NCBI RefSeq assembly: GCF_007483665.1
Contig: NZ_VIQO01000012.1
Span: forward strand, 310,001 to 374,000
DNA from: Catellatospora sichuanensis
Lineage (GTDB): Bacteria > Actinomycetota > Actinomycetes > Mycobacteriales > Micromonosporaceae
Length of the DNA: 64,000 nucleotides
Direction of reading: 5' to 3'
Under the pieces are notes generated by a model that was not told the origin of the DNA, did no database searches, and was given only the letters and a program-made list of their open reading frames with translations. The translations under genes and the position numbers were made by a program. This document shows, one piece after another, positions 26,092-33,520 of this stretch; within the stretch, counting starts at the first letter, position 1, and each line of letters starts with the position of its first letter.

Positions 26092-27009
26092 ATGAACCGC
26101 GACAGCGTCGACTGGCACGGCTACATCCCCGCCGTCACCACCCCGTTCACCACCACCGGCGAACTCGACCTCGACGCCTGGACGGCACAGCTCGACTGGT
26201 TCGCCGCCCAGCGGCTGCACGGCATCATCGTCGCGGGCACCACCGGCGAGTGGTTCAGCCTCACTGAACAGGAACGCGCCGAGCTGTTCAGCACCGCCGC
26301 GAAACACGTCGGCGACCGCATGACCGTGCTCGGCGGCTGCAACGCCTACACTCCCGCCGAAGCGATCCGCCACGCCGAAGCCGCCAAGCGCGCCGGCCTG
26401 CACGGCATCCTGCTCACCCCGCCGCCGTACGTGGTACCCAACCGTGACGAGACCCTCGCCTTCTACCGCCAGGTCTCCGACGCCGTGGACATCCCGCTGT
26501 GCGTCTACAACTGGCCCCGCGGCACCGGCGTCGACCTCGACACCGCCCTGCTCACCGAACTCGCCGCGCTCGACACCGTCGTCGCGGTCAAGAACTCCAC
26601 CCCCGACTTCGGCGGCTTCGTCCGCGGCCTGTTCGCGCTGCGCCGCCAGGTCCGCTACTTCGGCATCCCCACCGACGACATCGGTATCGGCCTGCTGACC
26701 AACATCGGCGGCGACGGCCTGATGGGCGCGGGCGCCGTGCTCGGCGCCGACCACTCCGACTTCTTCCGCGCCGTCGCCGACGGCGACCTGTTCCGCGCCC
26801 GCCGCCTCGGCGCCCGCGACCGGGTGCTCATGAACAGCTGGTTCAACGCCGACTACGGCGCCAAGTTCGCCAGCGCCCAGGCCATCCTCAAGTACGCGCT
26901 GACCCTGCGCGGCGTCCCGGCCGGCCACGTCCGCGCGCCACTGCTGCCGCTCACCGAAGACCAGCAGGGCCGCGTCCGCGCCACGCTCACGGAGCTCGGC
27001 CTGCTCTGA
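26092..27009 (+). CDS. Dihydrodipicolinate synthase-family lyase or deaminase
   Basis: 305 residues. The TIM-barrel lyase family marks are VTTPF, the carboxylate loop GTTGEWF (residues 49-55), the catalytic tyrosine in YNWPRGTGV (Y139) and the Schiff-base lysine in VVAVKNST (K167). The family includes DapA, NanA and the pyrroline-4-hydroxy-2-carboxylate deaminase LhpC. With the downstream FAD/2Fe-2S/FAD dehydrogenase genes, LhpC-type deamination to ketoglutarate semialdehyde is a plausible role; a lysine-synthesis role is unlikely in this setting. AAGGAAGG lies 9 nt before the ATG. Its stop shares one base with the next start (TGATG). Confidence 0.85.
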   Translation: MNRDSVDWHGYIPAVTTPFTTTGELDLDAWTAQLDWFAAQRLHGIIVAGTTGEWFSLTEQERAELFSTAAKHVGDRMTVLGGCNAYTPAEAIRHAEAAKRAGLHGILLTPPPYVVPNRDETLAFYRQVSDAVDIPLCVYNWPRGTGVDLDTALLTELAALDTVVAVKNSTPDFGGFVRGLFALRRQVRYFGIPTDDIGIGLLTNIGGDGLMGAGAVLGADHSDFFRAVADGDLFRARRLGARDRVLMNSWFNADYGAKFASAQAILKYALTLRGVPAGHVRAPLLPLTEDQQGRVRATLTELGLL

Positions 27010-28178
27010 TGGCCCACTACGACACGGCGGTCATCGGCGGGGGCCTGCTCGGCTGCGCCATCGCCTGGCACCTCGCCCGCGCCGGCACCCGCGTCCTGAT
27101 CGTCGAAAAGGACCAGGTCAACCGGCACGCGTCCGGCCAGAACGCGGGCAGCCTGCACTTCCAGCTCGAATTCCGCATGGTCGAACACGGCGACGACGCA
27201 GCCCGCCTCGCCGCCCGCGCCCTGCCCCTGCACCTGGACGCGCAACGCACCTGGGCCGGCCTCGAAGCCGCACTCGGCGCACCCTGCGGCGTCGCGCTCC
27301 GCGGCGGGCTGATGCTCGCCGAGACCCCCGCCGAGGTCGCCGCCCTCGACCGCAAGGCCGCCCTGGAACGCGAGTACGGCCTCGACGTCCAGGTCCTCGG
27401 CGGCCCGCAGCTGCGCGAGCTCGCGCCCTACCTCGCCGACACCGTCCGGGCCGCCGGTCACCTGCCCGGCGAGGGCAAGGCCAACCCGAGGCTGGTCACC
27501 CCGGCGTTCGCGCACGCCGCCCTGCGCCACGGCGCCGAGCTGCGCACCGGCCACCGCGTCACCGCGCTGCACCGCGACGGCGGCCGGTGGCGGTTGAGCA
27601 CCGGCGACGGCCGCTCCGACACCGCCGACACGGTCGTGCTGGCCGCCGGGGTGTGGACCGCCGAACTCGCCGCGATGGCCGACGTACGGCTGCCGGTGTT
27701 CCCGGTCGGCCTGACCATGAGCGCCACCGCCCGCACCGCCCCGCTGCTGCCCCACCTGATCCAGCACGTGGGACGCAGGCTGTCGATGAAGCAGACCGCC
27801 GAAGGCAACGTGCTGCTCGGCGGCGGCTGGCCCGCGAAACTGGTAACCCGCCACGGCCGCACCGACCTCGACCGCAACCCCGAACTCCGCTACGAGTCAC
27901 TGACCGGCAACGCCGACGCGGCCCGGGTCGTGCCCGCGGTCATGCGCCTGCCGATCATCCGCTCCTGGTCCGGCATGACCACCCTCACCCCCGACCAGCT
28001 CCCGCTGCTCGGCCCGGTCCCCCGGCGACCCGGGCTGCACGTGGCCACCGGCGGCTCCGCGTTCACGCTCGGGCCGACCTACGCCCGGCTGCTCGCCTCG
28101 ACGCTGCTCGGCGACCGGCCCGACCTGCCGCTGGACGACTACTCCCCCGCCCGGTTCGGCGCGCTGAACTTCGTCTGA
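27009..28178 (+). CDS. FAD-dependent amine/imino-acid dehydrogenase subunit (DAO fold)
   Basis: 389 residues. The FAD motif is AVIGGGLLGCAIAWHLARAG, followed by VEKDQVNRHASGQNAGSLHFQ, typical of the DAO family (glycine oxidase, sarcosine oxidase beta, opine oxidase B, HcnC, D-hydroxyproline dehydrogenase beta). The C-terminal GPVPRRPGLHVATGGSAFTLGPTYARLLAS is the second FAD-contact region. It is encoded in the order deaminase-like, DAO, 2Fe-2S, FAD/BFD, the composition of heterotrimeric dehydrogenases of the HcnABC/LhpBEF type. Translation is coupled to the upstream gene. Confidence 0.88.
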   Translation: MAHYDTAVIGGGLLGCAIAWHLARAGTRVLIVEKDQVNRHASGQNAGSLHFQLEFRMVEHGDDAARLAARALPLHLDAQRTWAGLEAALGAPCGVALRGGLMLAETPAEVAALDRKAALEREYGLDVQVLGGPQLRELAPYLADTVRAAGHLPGEGKANPRLVTPAFAHAALRHGAELRTGHRVTALHRDGGRWRLSTGDGRSDTADTVVLAAGVWTAELAAMADVRLPVFPVGLTMSATARTAPLLPHLIQHVGRRLSMKQTAEGNVLLGGGWPAKLVTRHGRTDLDRNPELRYESLTGNADAARVVPAVMRLPIIRSWSGMTTLTPDQLPLLGPVPRRPGLHVATGGSAFTLGPTYARLLASTLLGDRPDLPLDDYSPARFGALNFV

Positions 28179-28213
28179 CGCGGCCGTCCACACCCTGCCT
28201 GGAGCGCTGAACC

Positions 28214-28516
28214 TTGTCCGACACCGCCACCCCTGCCCGGCCCACCCGCACCGGCCTGCACCGTCCCGACCCGACGACGATCATGGTCGATGGCGAGCCG
28301 GTCACCGCCCACCCCGGCGAGTCGCTGGCCACCGCACTGCTGGCCGCCGGCCGCCGCACCACCGGTGAAACCACGTCGGGCGCGGGCAAGGCCCCGTACT
28401 GCAACATGGGCGTCTGCTTCGAATGCGTCGTCACCGTGGACGGCCAGCCCTTCCAGCGCTCCTGCCTGATCCGGGTCCGCCCCGGCCTGATCGTGCAGAC
28501 CGGCCCCGCCCGATGA
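28214..28516 (+). CDS. 2Fe-2S subunit of the heterotrimeric dehydrogenase (HcnA/LhpF-like)
   Basis: 100 residues from a TTG; GGAGCG lies 8 nt upstream. The body TIMVDGEPVTAHPGESLATALLAAGRRTT is a ferredoxin-like strand and helix, and the cluster ligands follow: YCNMGVCFECVVTVDG and RSC, spaced C-x4-C-x2-C-x11-C. This is the small electron-transfer subunit seen in HcnA and in octopine, nopaline and D-hydroxyproline dehydrogenases. It is 35 nt after the DAO gene and overlaps the next start by 4 nt. Confidence 0.88.
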   Translation: MSDTATPARPTRTGLHRPDPTTIMVDGEPVTAHPGESLATALLAAGRRTTGETTSGAGKAPYCNMGVCFECVVTVDGQPFQRSCLIRVRPGLIVQTGPAR

Positions 28517-29985
28517 GCAACCCAACCGACGTCGTCGTGGTCGGTGCGGGCCCGGCCGGGCTCGCCGCCGCCGCGACCCTGGGCCGCCACGGTGCCCGCG
28601 TGACCGTGGTCGACGAGCAGCAACGCCCCGGCGGGCAGATCTACCGGCAGCCACCGACCGGCCACACCCGCACCGGCCGCCGCACCGAGGCGGGCCGGGC
28701 GCTGCTGGCCGAGGCCGCCGCCGCGCCGCACCTGGACTGGCTGCCCGACACCGTCGCCTGGGGCGTGTTCGGCACCCGCGCCGGGCTCGACGACTACGCC
28801 GGACCCGCGCCCGCACCCGGCCGCCTCCGCCTCGGCGTGCACACCCCCGACGGCGGGCGCACACTCGAACCGGCCGCCCTCGTGCTGACCGCCGGCGCCT
28901 ACGACCTGCCCGTGCCGTTTCCCGGCTGGACCCTGCCCGGCGTGCTCACCGCCGGTGGCGTGCAGACCTTCCTCAAAGCACAGGGGCTGCTGCCCGGACG
29001 CCGCTTCGTGCTCGCCGGCGGCCACCCGCTGCTGCTCGTCGTCGCCGCCCAGCTCGTCGCCGCCGGTGCCCACGTCGTCGAGGTCGCGTTCAGCCAGCAC
29101 CTGCGGACCCTGCTCCCCGGCCCGCGTGACCTGGCAGCCGCCGTCGGCAACGCCGCCAAACTCGCCGAAGGCGCGGCCGCGCTACGTCACCTGCGGCGCG
29201 CCCGGGTGCCGGTCCGCTTCGGCACGGTGATCCGCGCCGCCCACGGCGACCCCGAACTCGACGGCGTCGTGCTGTCCCGCGTCGACGCGGCGGGCCTGCC
29301 CGTGCCCGGCACCGAACGCACCGTCGCCTGCGACGTGCTCGCGCTCGGCTACGGCTTCGTCCCGTCGACCGAGCTGGCCCGGCAGGCCGGGTGCGCCGTC
29401 GCCTGGCGACCCGCCGAAGGCGGCTGGATCGTCGACCACGACGACTGGATGCGCACCTCCGTACCCGGCATCAGCGTGGCAGGCGAGCTCACCGGCGTCG
29501 CGGGCGCCGAGCAGGCCGAGGTCGAGGGCCGCCTCGCCGCGTACGGCACGCTGCAGACCCTCGGCCTGCTCGACGCCGACCGCGCGGCGGCCCTGGCCCG
29601 GCCGGTGCGGCGGATCCTCGCCCGCCGGCGCCGCTTCGCCGCGGCCGTCCTGAGCCGGTTCGCCCCCGACCCGGCAGCGCTGAACGCGCTGGTCACCGAC
29701 GACACCGTGCTGTGCCGGTGCGAGGAGGTGACGGCCGGCGACATCCGCCGCGCCCTGTGCGACCACCCCCACCTGGGCACCGCCAACGCGGTGAAGCTGC
29801 TCACCCGCGCCGGCATGGGCCTCTGCCAGGGCAGATCCTGCCAGCCCGCGGTATGCCGGCTCATCGCCGAGCAGACCGGCCGCTCGCCCGAGCAGATCGG
29901 CGCGTTCACCGCGCAGCCACCGGTCAAACCGGTGCCGCTGGCATCCTTGGCAGCCGCCGCACGACAGCACGACGACCAGGGCTGA
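28513..29985 (+). CDS. FAD/NAD-type large subunit with C-terminal BFD-like iron-sulfur domain
   Basis: 490 residues. VVVVGAGPAGLAAAATLGRHGARVTVVDEQQRPGGQIYRQ is the N-terminal Rossmann fold of the pyridine nucleotide-disulfide oxidoreductase group, with SVAGELTGVAGAEQAEVEGRLA as the C-terminal FAD motif. A BFD-like domain follows with four cysteines: CRCEEVTAGDIRRAL and MGLCQGRSCQPAV. This is the HcnB/OoxA/LhpE architecture. With the DAO and 2Fe-2S proteins it should form a membrane-linked amino/imino-acid dehydrogenase. ATG overlaps the preceding stop by 4 nt. Last gene of the operon. Confidence 0.9.
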   Translation: MSNPTDVVVVGAGPAGLAAAATLGRHGARVTVVDEQQRPGGQIYRQPPTGHTRTGRRTEAGRALLAEAAAAPHLDWLPDTVAWGVFGTRAGLDDYAGPAPAPGRLRLGVHTPDGGRTLEPAALVLTAGAYDLPVPFPGWTLPGVLTAGGVQTFLKAQGLLPGRRFVLAGGHPLLLVVAAQLVAAGAHVVEVAFSQHLRTLLPGPRDLAAAVGNAAKLAEGAAALRHLRRARVPVRFGTVIRAAHGDPELDGVVLSRVDAAGLPVPGTERTVACDVLALGYGFVPSTELARQAGCAVAWRPAEGGWIVDHDDWMRTSVPGISVAGELTGVAGAEQAEVEGRLAAYGTLQTLGLLDADRAAALARPVRRILARRRRFAAAVLSRFAPDPAALNALVTDDTVLCRCEEVTAGDIRRALCDHPHLGTANAVKLLTRAGMGLCQGRSCQPAVCRLIAEQTGRSPEQIGAFTAQPPVKPVPLASLAAAARQHDDQG

Positions 29986-30137
29986 GATCGGCTCGGCCGG
30001 TGGCACACCCGGCTCCGGCGCGCGGTTCAGGAAGCCGGGCGCTGCACTGAGGACGGCAATGCCGGCTTTTCGGCCCGGCACACCGGGGACGGTGCGACAT
30101 TCGAGGGGCACCCCGTCACCGGCCGAAAGGACTCCAC

Positions 30138-30896
30138 GTGACGTCTTCACTGGTGTTCCTGGGCCACTCGACGGTTTTGCTCGACCTCGCCGGCATCAGG
30201 GTGCTCACCGATCCGGTGCTGCGCAGGCGCCTGACGTTCCTGCACCGGGTCGTCGCACCGGTGGCACCCCGCGATCACGCCGACATCGACGTCGTCGTCC
30301 TCTCCCACCTGCACCACGATCACTGCGACCTGCGCTCGCTCGCCCTGCTCGGCCGCGGCGTGCGCGTCGTCGCGCCCGACGGCGCCCACCGTTTCCTCCG
30401 GCGGCGGGGATTCGAGCGGATCGTCACGCTGAAGGCCGGCGAGTCCCACACGATCGGCGCGGTGACGATCACCGCGACCCCGGCGGTGCACGACGGCAGG
30501 CGCGAACCCTTCGGGCCCCGGGCCGACGCGGTCGGCTACCTCATCGCCTCCGGGCAGACCGCCGTCTACTTCGCCGGCGACACCGACCTGTTCCCCGGGA
30601 TGCGTGAGCTGTGCCCCGACCTCGACCTCGCCCTGATCCCGGTATGGGGATGGGGACCCAACCTCGGGCCCGGACACCTCGACCCGCAACGCGCCGCCGA
30701 AGCCGTCGCCCTGCTGCGCCCACGCCGCGCCGTGCCCGTCCACTGGGGCACGCTTTTCCCGTACGGGCTGAAGCGCTTCTACCCCGACCGGCTCCGCGAA
30801 CCCGCCCGCGCCTTCGCCGCCGCCGTCGCAGCCCGCGAGCTGCCGACCGAAGTGCGGGTGCTGGCCCCGGGCAGCGGGCTGACATGGCAGCCCTGA
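30138..30896 (+). CDS. MBL-fold metal-dependent hydrolase (UlaG-like)
   Basis: 252 residues from a GTG preceded by GAAAGGAC. The zinc site is SHLHHDHCDL (H57, H59, D61, H62), followed by PAVHDGRREPFG (second histidine), FAGDTDLF (aspartate) and VPVHWGT (third histidine). The pattern of the short N-terminal strand LVFLGHSTVLLDLAGIRVLTDPVL is that of the UlaG/NAPE-PLD-like group, which hydrolyses lactones, phosphodiesters or lipids. No signal peptide. It overlaps the membrane phosphodiesterase gene by 13 nt, so both are probably co-translated. Confidence 0.85.
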   Translation: MTSSLVFLGHSTVLLDLAGIRVLTDPVLRRRLTFLHRVVAPVAPRDHADIDVVVLSHLHHDHCDLRSLALLGRGVRVVAPDGAHRFLRRRGFERIVTLKAGESHTIGAVTITATPAVHDGRREPFGPRADAVGYLIASGQTAVYFAGDTDLFPGMRELCPDLDLALIPVWGWGPNLGPGHLDPQRAAEAVALLRPRRAVPVHWGTLFPYGLKRFYPDRLREPARAFAAAVAARELPTEVRVLAPGSGLTWQP

Positions 30897-32935
30897 ACTC
30901 CTGGCGCCCTTGGGCGCGCCTGCGCACGGCGATCCCGGTCCTGCTGCTCGACTGGGCCGCGCTGAGCATCGCGATCGCCGTCACGCCGGGCCTGTCCGCG
31001 AGCACCGGGTGGGACGTCCTGCTGGCCGCGGTGCTGCTCGCGATCGCCGCTGCGGTGCTGCGGCCGCTGCTCGCCGCGTTCGCCGCCCGGCTCGGCTGGG
31101 CCGGTGTCGTGCTGGGATGGTTGACGATCCAGGCGGTCCTCGTCTACCTGGCCCTGTCCCTCGCCCCGCACATCCAGGTGAGCGGCTTCTGGCCGGCGTT
31201 CTGGGCGTCGTGGATCTACGCCGTCCTGGTCAGCACCGGGATGTGGGTGGTCACCGCGGGCGACGACTCGGCGGTGCTGGCCCACCTGCTGCGGACCACG
31301 CGGAAGACCCGCCGCGAAGCCCGCACCACCGCGGTCCCCGGCGTCGTGATGATCCAGATCGACGGGTTGTCGGCGCCACTGGCGCGCTGGGCGATCCAGG
31401 CGGGCAACCTGCCGACGCTGACCCGGTGGATCCGGTCCGGCAGCCACGACCTGGTCGAATGGCACGCCCAGCTGCCCGCCACGACACCGGCGAGCCAGGC
31501 CGGCCTGCTGCACGGGGCCAGCGCACACGTGCCCGCCTTCCGCTGGCTGGAGAAGGAGACCGGCCGCCTCGTCGTCACCAACCACCCCAAGGACGCCGAG
31601 TACGTCGAACAGGGCTTCTCCGACGGCCGGGGCCTGCTCGCCGACGGCGGGGTGAGCCTGTCCAACGTGTTCTCCGGCGACGCGCCGGTCAGCATGCTGA
31701 CCATGAGCACCGCGGCGCGCAAGGGCGCCCGGCGCGGCCCGACCCGGGAGGTCAGCGCCTATCTCGTCGACCCGTTCGGGCTGACCCGCTCGCTGGTGCT
31801 GACCGCAGGCGAGATGGTCAAGGAGGTGTTCCAGGCCAGGCGGCAGCGGGCCCGCGACATCGAACCCCGGGTGCATCGTGCCGCGTCCTACGTGGCGCTG
31901 CGCGGCGTGACCAACGTGCTGCTGCGCGACCTCAACCTCAACCTCGCGGCCGAGCACATGATGCGGGGCGCGCCGGCGATCTACTGCGACTTCGTCGACT
32001 ACGACGAGATCGCCCACCATGCGGGGCCGACCCGGGCCGAGTCACTGGCCTCGTTGGACGGCATCGACTGGGTGCTGGGCACGCTGGAGAAGCTCGCGGC
32101 GAGCACCCCGCGCCCGTACCGCATCGTCGTCCTTTCCGATCACGGGCAGAGCCAGGGCGCGACGTTCCTCCAGCGGTACGGGATGACGTTGGAGGCCCTG
32201 GTCCGGCGGCTGATGGCGGGAGACGGCCCGGAGGTGGCCACCGCACCGGACAACGAGCAGTGGGGCCGGGTCCGTGCCCTGCTCACCGAGGTCAGCGGCG
32301 AGCAGAAGGTCGTCGGCAAGCTGACCGACAGCGTGCTGCGGGCGCAGGAAGAGCCGCCCGCTCCCGGGCCGCCTCAGGGTGCGGACCTCGTCGTCGTCGC
32401 GTCCGGCAACCTGGGCATGGTGTATCTCGCCCGGGAACGCCGACGGCTGACCCTGGAGGAGATCGAGTCCCGACACCCGAACCTGCTGACCGGCCTGGTC
32501 ACCCACCCGGGCGTCGGGTTCGCGATGGTCAGGTCGAGTGCCCGCGGACCGGTCGTCCTCGGCCGCGACGGGGTGCACCGCCTCGCCGACGGGCGGGTCG
32601 ACGGCTCGGATCCGCTGGCCGCGTTCGGCCCGCACGCCGCCGACGACCTCCGGCGCCACGACATGCTGCCGCACGTCGGCGACATCGTGCTGAACAGTCT
32701 GCTGGACCCTTCGACCGGCGAGGTGGCCGCATTCGAGGAGCTGGTCGGCTGCCACGGCGGGCTGGGCGGATGGCAGACCCGGCCGGTCCTGATCCACCCG
32801 GCCGCCTGGGCCGCATCGACGTCCTTCATCGGCGCGGACGCGGTGCACCGGCAGCTGGTGCGCTGGCTGGAGGACCTCGGCCTGCGGTCGCAGCGGCCTG
32901 CTGTTGCGGATCCGGCTGGCCGGGAGGAGGGTTGA
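30884..32935 (+). CDS. Membrane protein: holin-like helices fused to an alkaline phosphatase-fold domain
   Basis: 683 residues. Residues 15-125 contain four hydrophobic helices resembling the phage holin family 4 membrane proteins (LLAAVLLAIAAAVLRPLLAAFA, WPAFWASWIYAVLVSTG). From residue 150 comes an alkaline-phosphatase-superfamily domain: VVMIQIDGLSAPLARWA (metal-binding aspartate), ATTPASQAGLLHG (nucleophile region), YCDFVDYDEIAHHAGPTR and IVVLSDHGQSQGA (metal-binding residues), and CHGGLGG near the end. This two-part protein is widespread in actinobacteria, often annotated as a nucleotide pyrophosphatase or phosphodiesterase; the substrate is not known. It overlaps the MBL hydrolase gene by 13 nt. 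Confidence 0.82.
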   Translation: MAALNSWRPWARLRTAIPVLLLDWAALSIAIAVTPGLSASTGWDVLLAAVLLAIAAAVLRPLLAAFAARLGWAGVVLGWLTIQAVLVYLALSLAPHIQVSGFWPAFWASWIYAVLVSTGMWVVTAGDDSAVLAHLLRTTRKTRREARTTAVPGVVMIQIDGLSAPLARWAIQAGNLPTLTRWIRSGSHDLVEWHAQLPATTPASQAGLLHGASAHVPAFRWLEKETGRLVVTNHPKDAEYVEQGFSDGRGLLADGGVSLSNVFSGDAPVSMLTMSTAARKGARRGPTREVSAYLVDPFGLTRSLVLTAGEMVKEVFQARRQRARDIEPRVHRAASYVALRGVTNVLLRDLNLNLAAEHMMRGAPAIYCDFVDYDEIAHHAGPTRAESLASLDGIDWVLGTLEKLAASTPRPYRIVVLSDHGQSQGATFLQRYGMTLEALVRRLMAGDGPEVATAPDNEQWGRVRALLTEVSGEQKVVGKLTDSVLRAQEEPPAPGPPQGADLVVVASGNLGMVYLARERRRLTLEEIESRHPNLLTGLVTHPGVGFAMVRSSARGPVVLGRDGVHRLADGRVDGSDPLAAFGPHAADDLRRHDMLPHVGDIVLNSLLDPSTGEVAAFEELVGCHGGLGGWQTRPVLIHPAAWAASTSFIGADAVHRQLVRWLEDLGLRSQRPAVADPAGREEG

Positions 32936-32997
32936 TCGGACCGCTTGAGCGTTATGCTGGCATTTGACCGGCCGCACCGGAGGGAGCCGGAGGAGCG

Positions 32998-33471
32998 ATG
33001 AGTCAGGACAGCGAGCAGGGCGACAGGATCGACGGCGTCGGCGAGTGGGACGCGGTCGAGGACGATGGCGTGCTCGACGCCTCCGACACTCTCGACGGCG
33101 ATCCGGTCACCGATCCCCTCGACACGGGCGTGGCACCGGCGGACCGCTGGTCCGGAGCCAACCGCTTCGGCACGACACCGGCCGAGGCGCTGGCGGGCGA
33201 GTCCCTGGAGCAGCACCTGGCCGAGGAGGAGCCGGACATCGATCCGTACGCCGAGGTGGCCGACGACGAGGACGAGCTCATCCGGCGGGGCTACGAGCGC
33301 GAGCCGCGCGCCGGCCGGCTCGTCGCCGACGACCAGGGCTTCGGCGAGGACGAGCAGGCCGAGTCGATCGCGTGGGACGTTGGCATCGACGGCGGCGGCG
33401 CCAGCGCCGAGGAGGCCGCGATGCACGTGGTGGACGATCCCGACGGTCCGGGCGAGGGCCCGCTGGACTGA
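32998..33471 (+). CDS. DUF5709 acidic protein
   Basis: 157 residues, rich in Asp, Glu and Gly with no hydrophobic core segments. GVLDASDTLDGDPVTDPLDTGVAPADRWSGANRFGTTPAEALAGESLEQHLAEEEPDIDPY is the DUF5709 pattern; the end is EEAAMHVVDDPDG. The family is actinobacterial and of unknown function, predicted largely disordered. GGAGGAGCG precedes the ATG. A TTGATC/TATGCT pair at 32932-32958 (15-nt spacing) is a weak candidate promoter. Confidence 0.85.
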   Translation: MSQDSEQGDRIDGVGEWDAVEDDGVLDASDTLDGDPVTDPLDTGVAPADRWSGANRFGTTPAEALAGESLEQHLAEEEPDIDPYAEVADDEDELIRRGYEREPRAGRLVADDQGFGEDEQAESIAWDVGIDGGGASAEEAAMHVVDDPDGPGEGPLD

Positions 33472-33520
33472 GGCCGGCCCGCCGACCGCGCCTGGCGTGC
33501 GGTCGAACGTGCCGTCCCCG

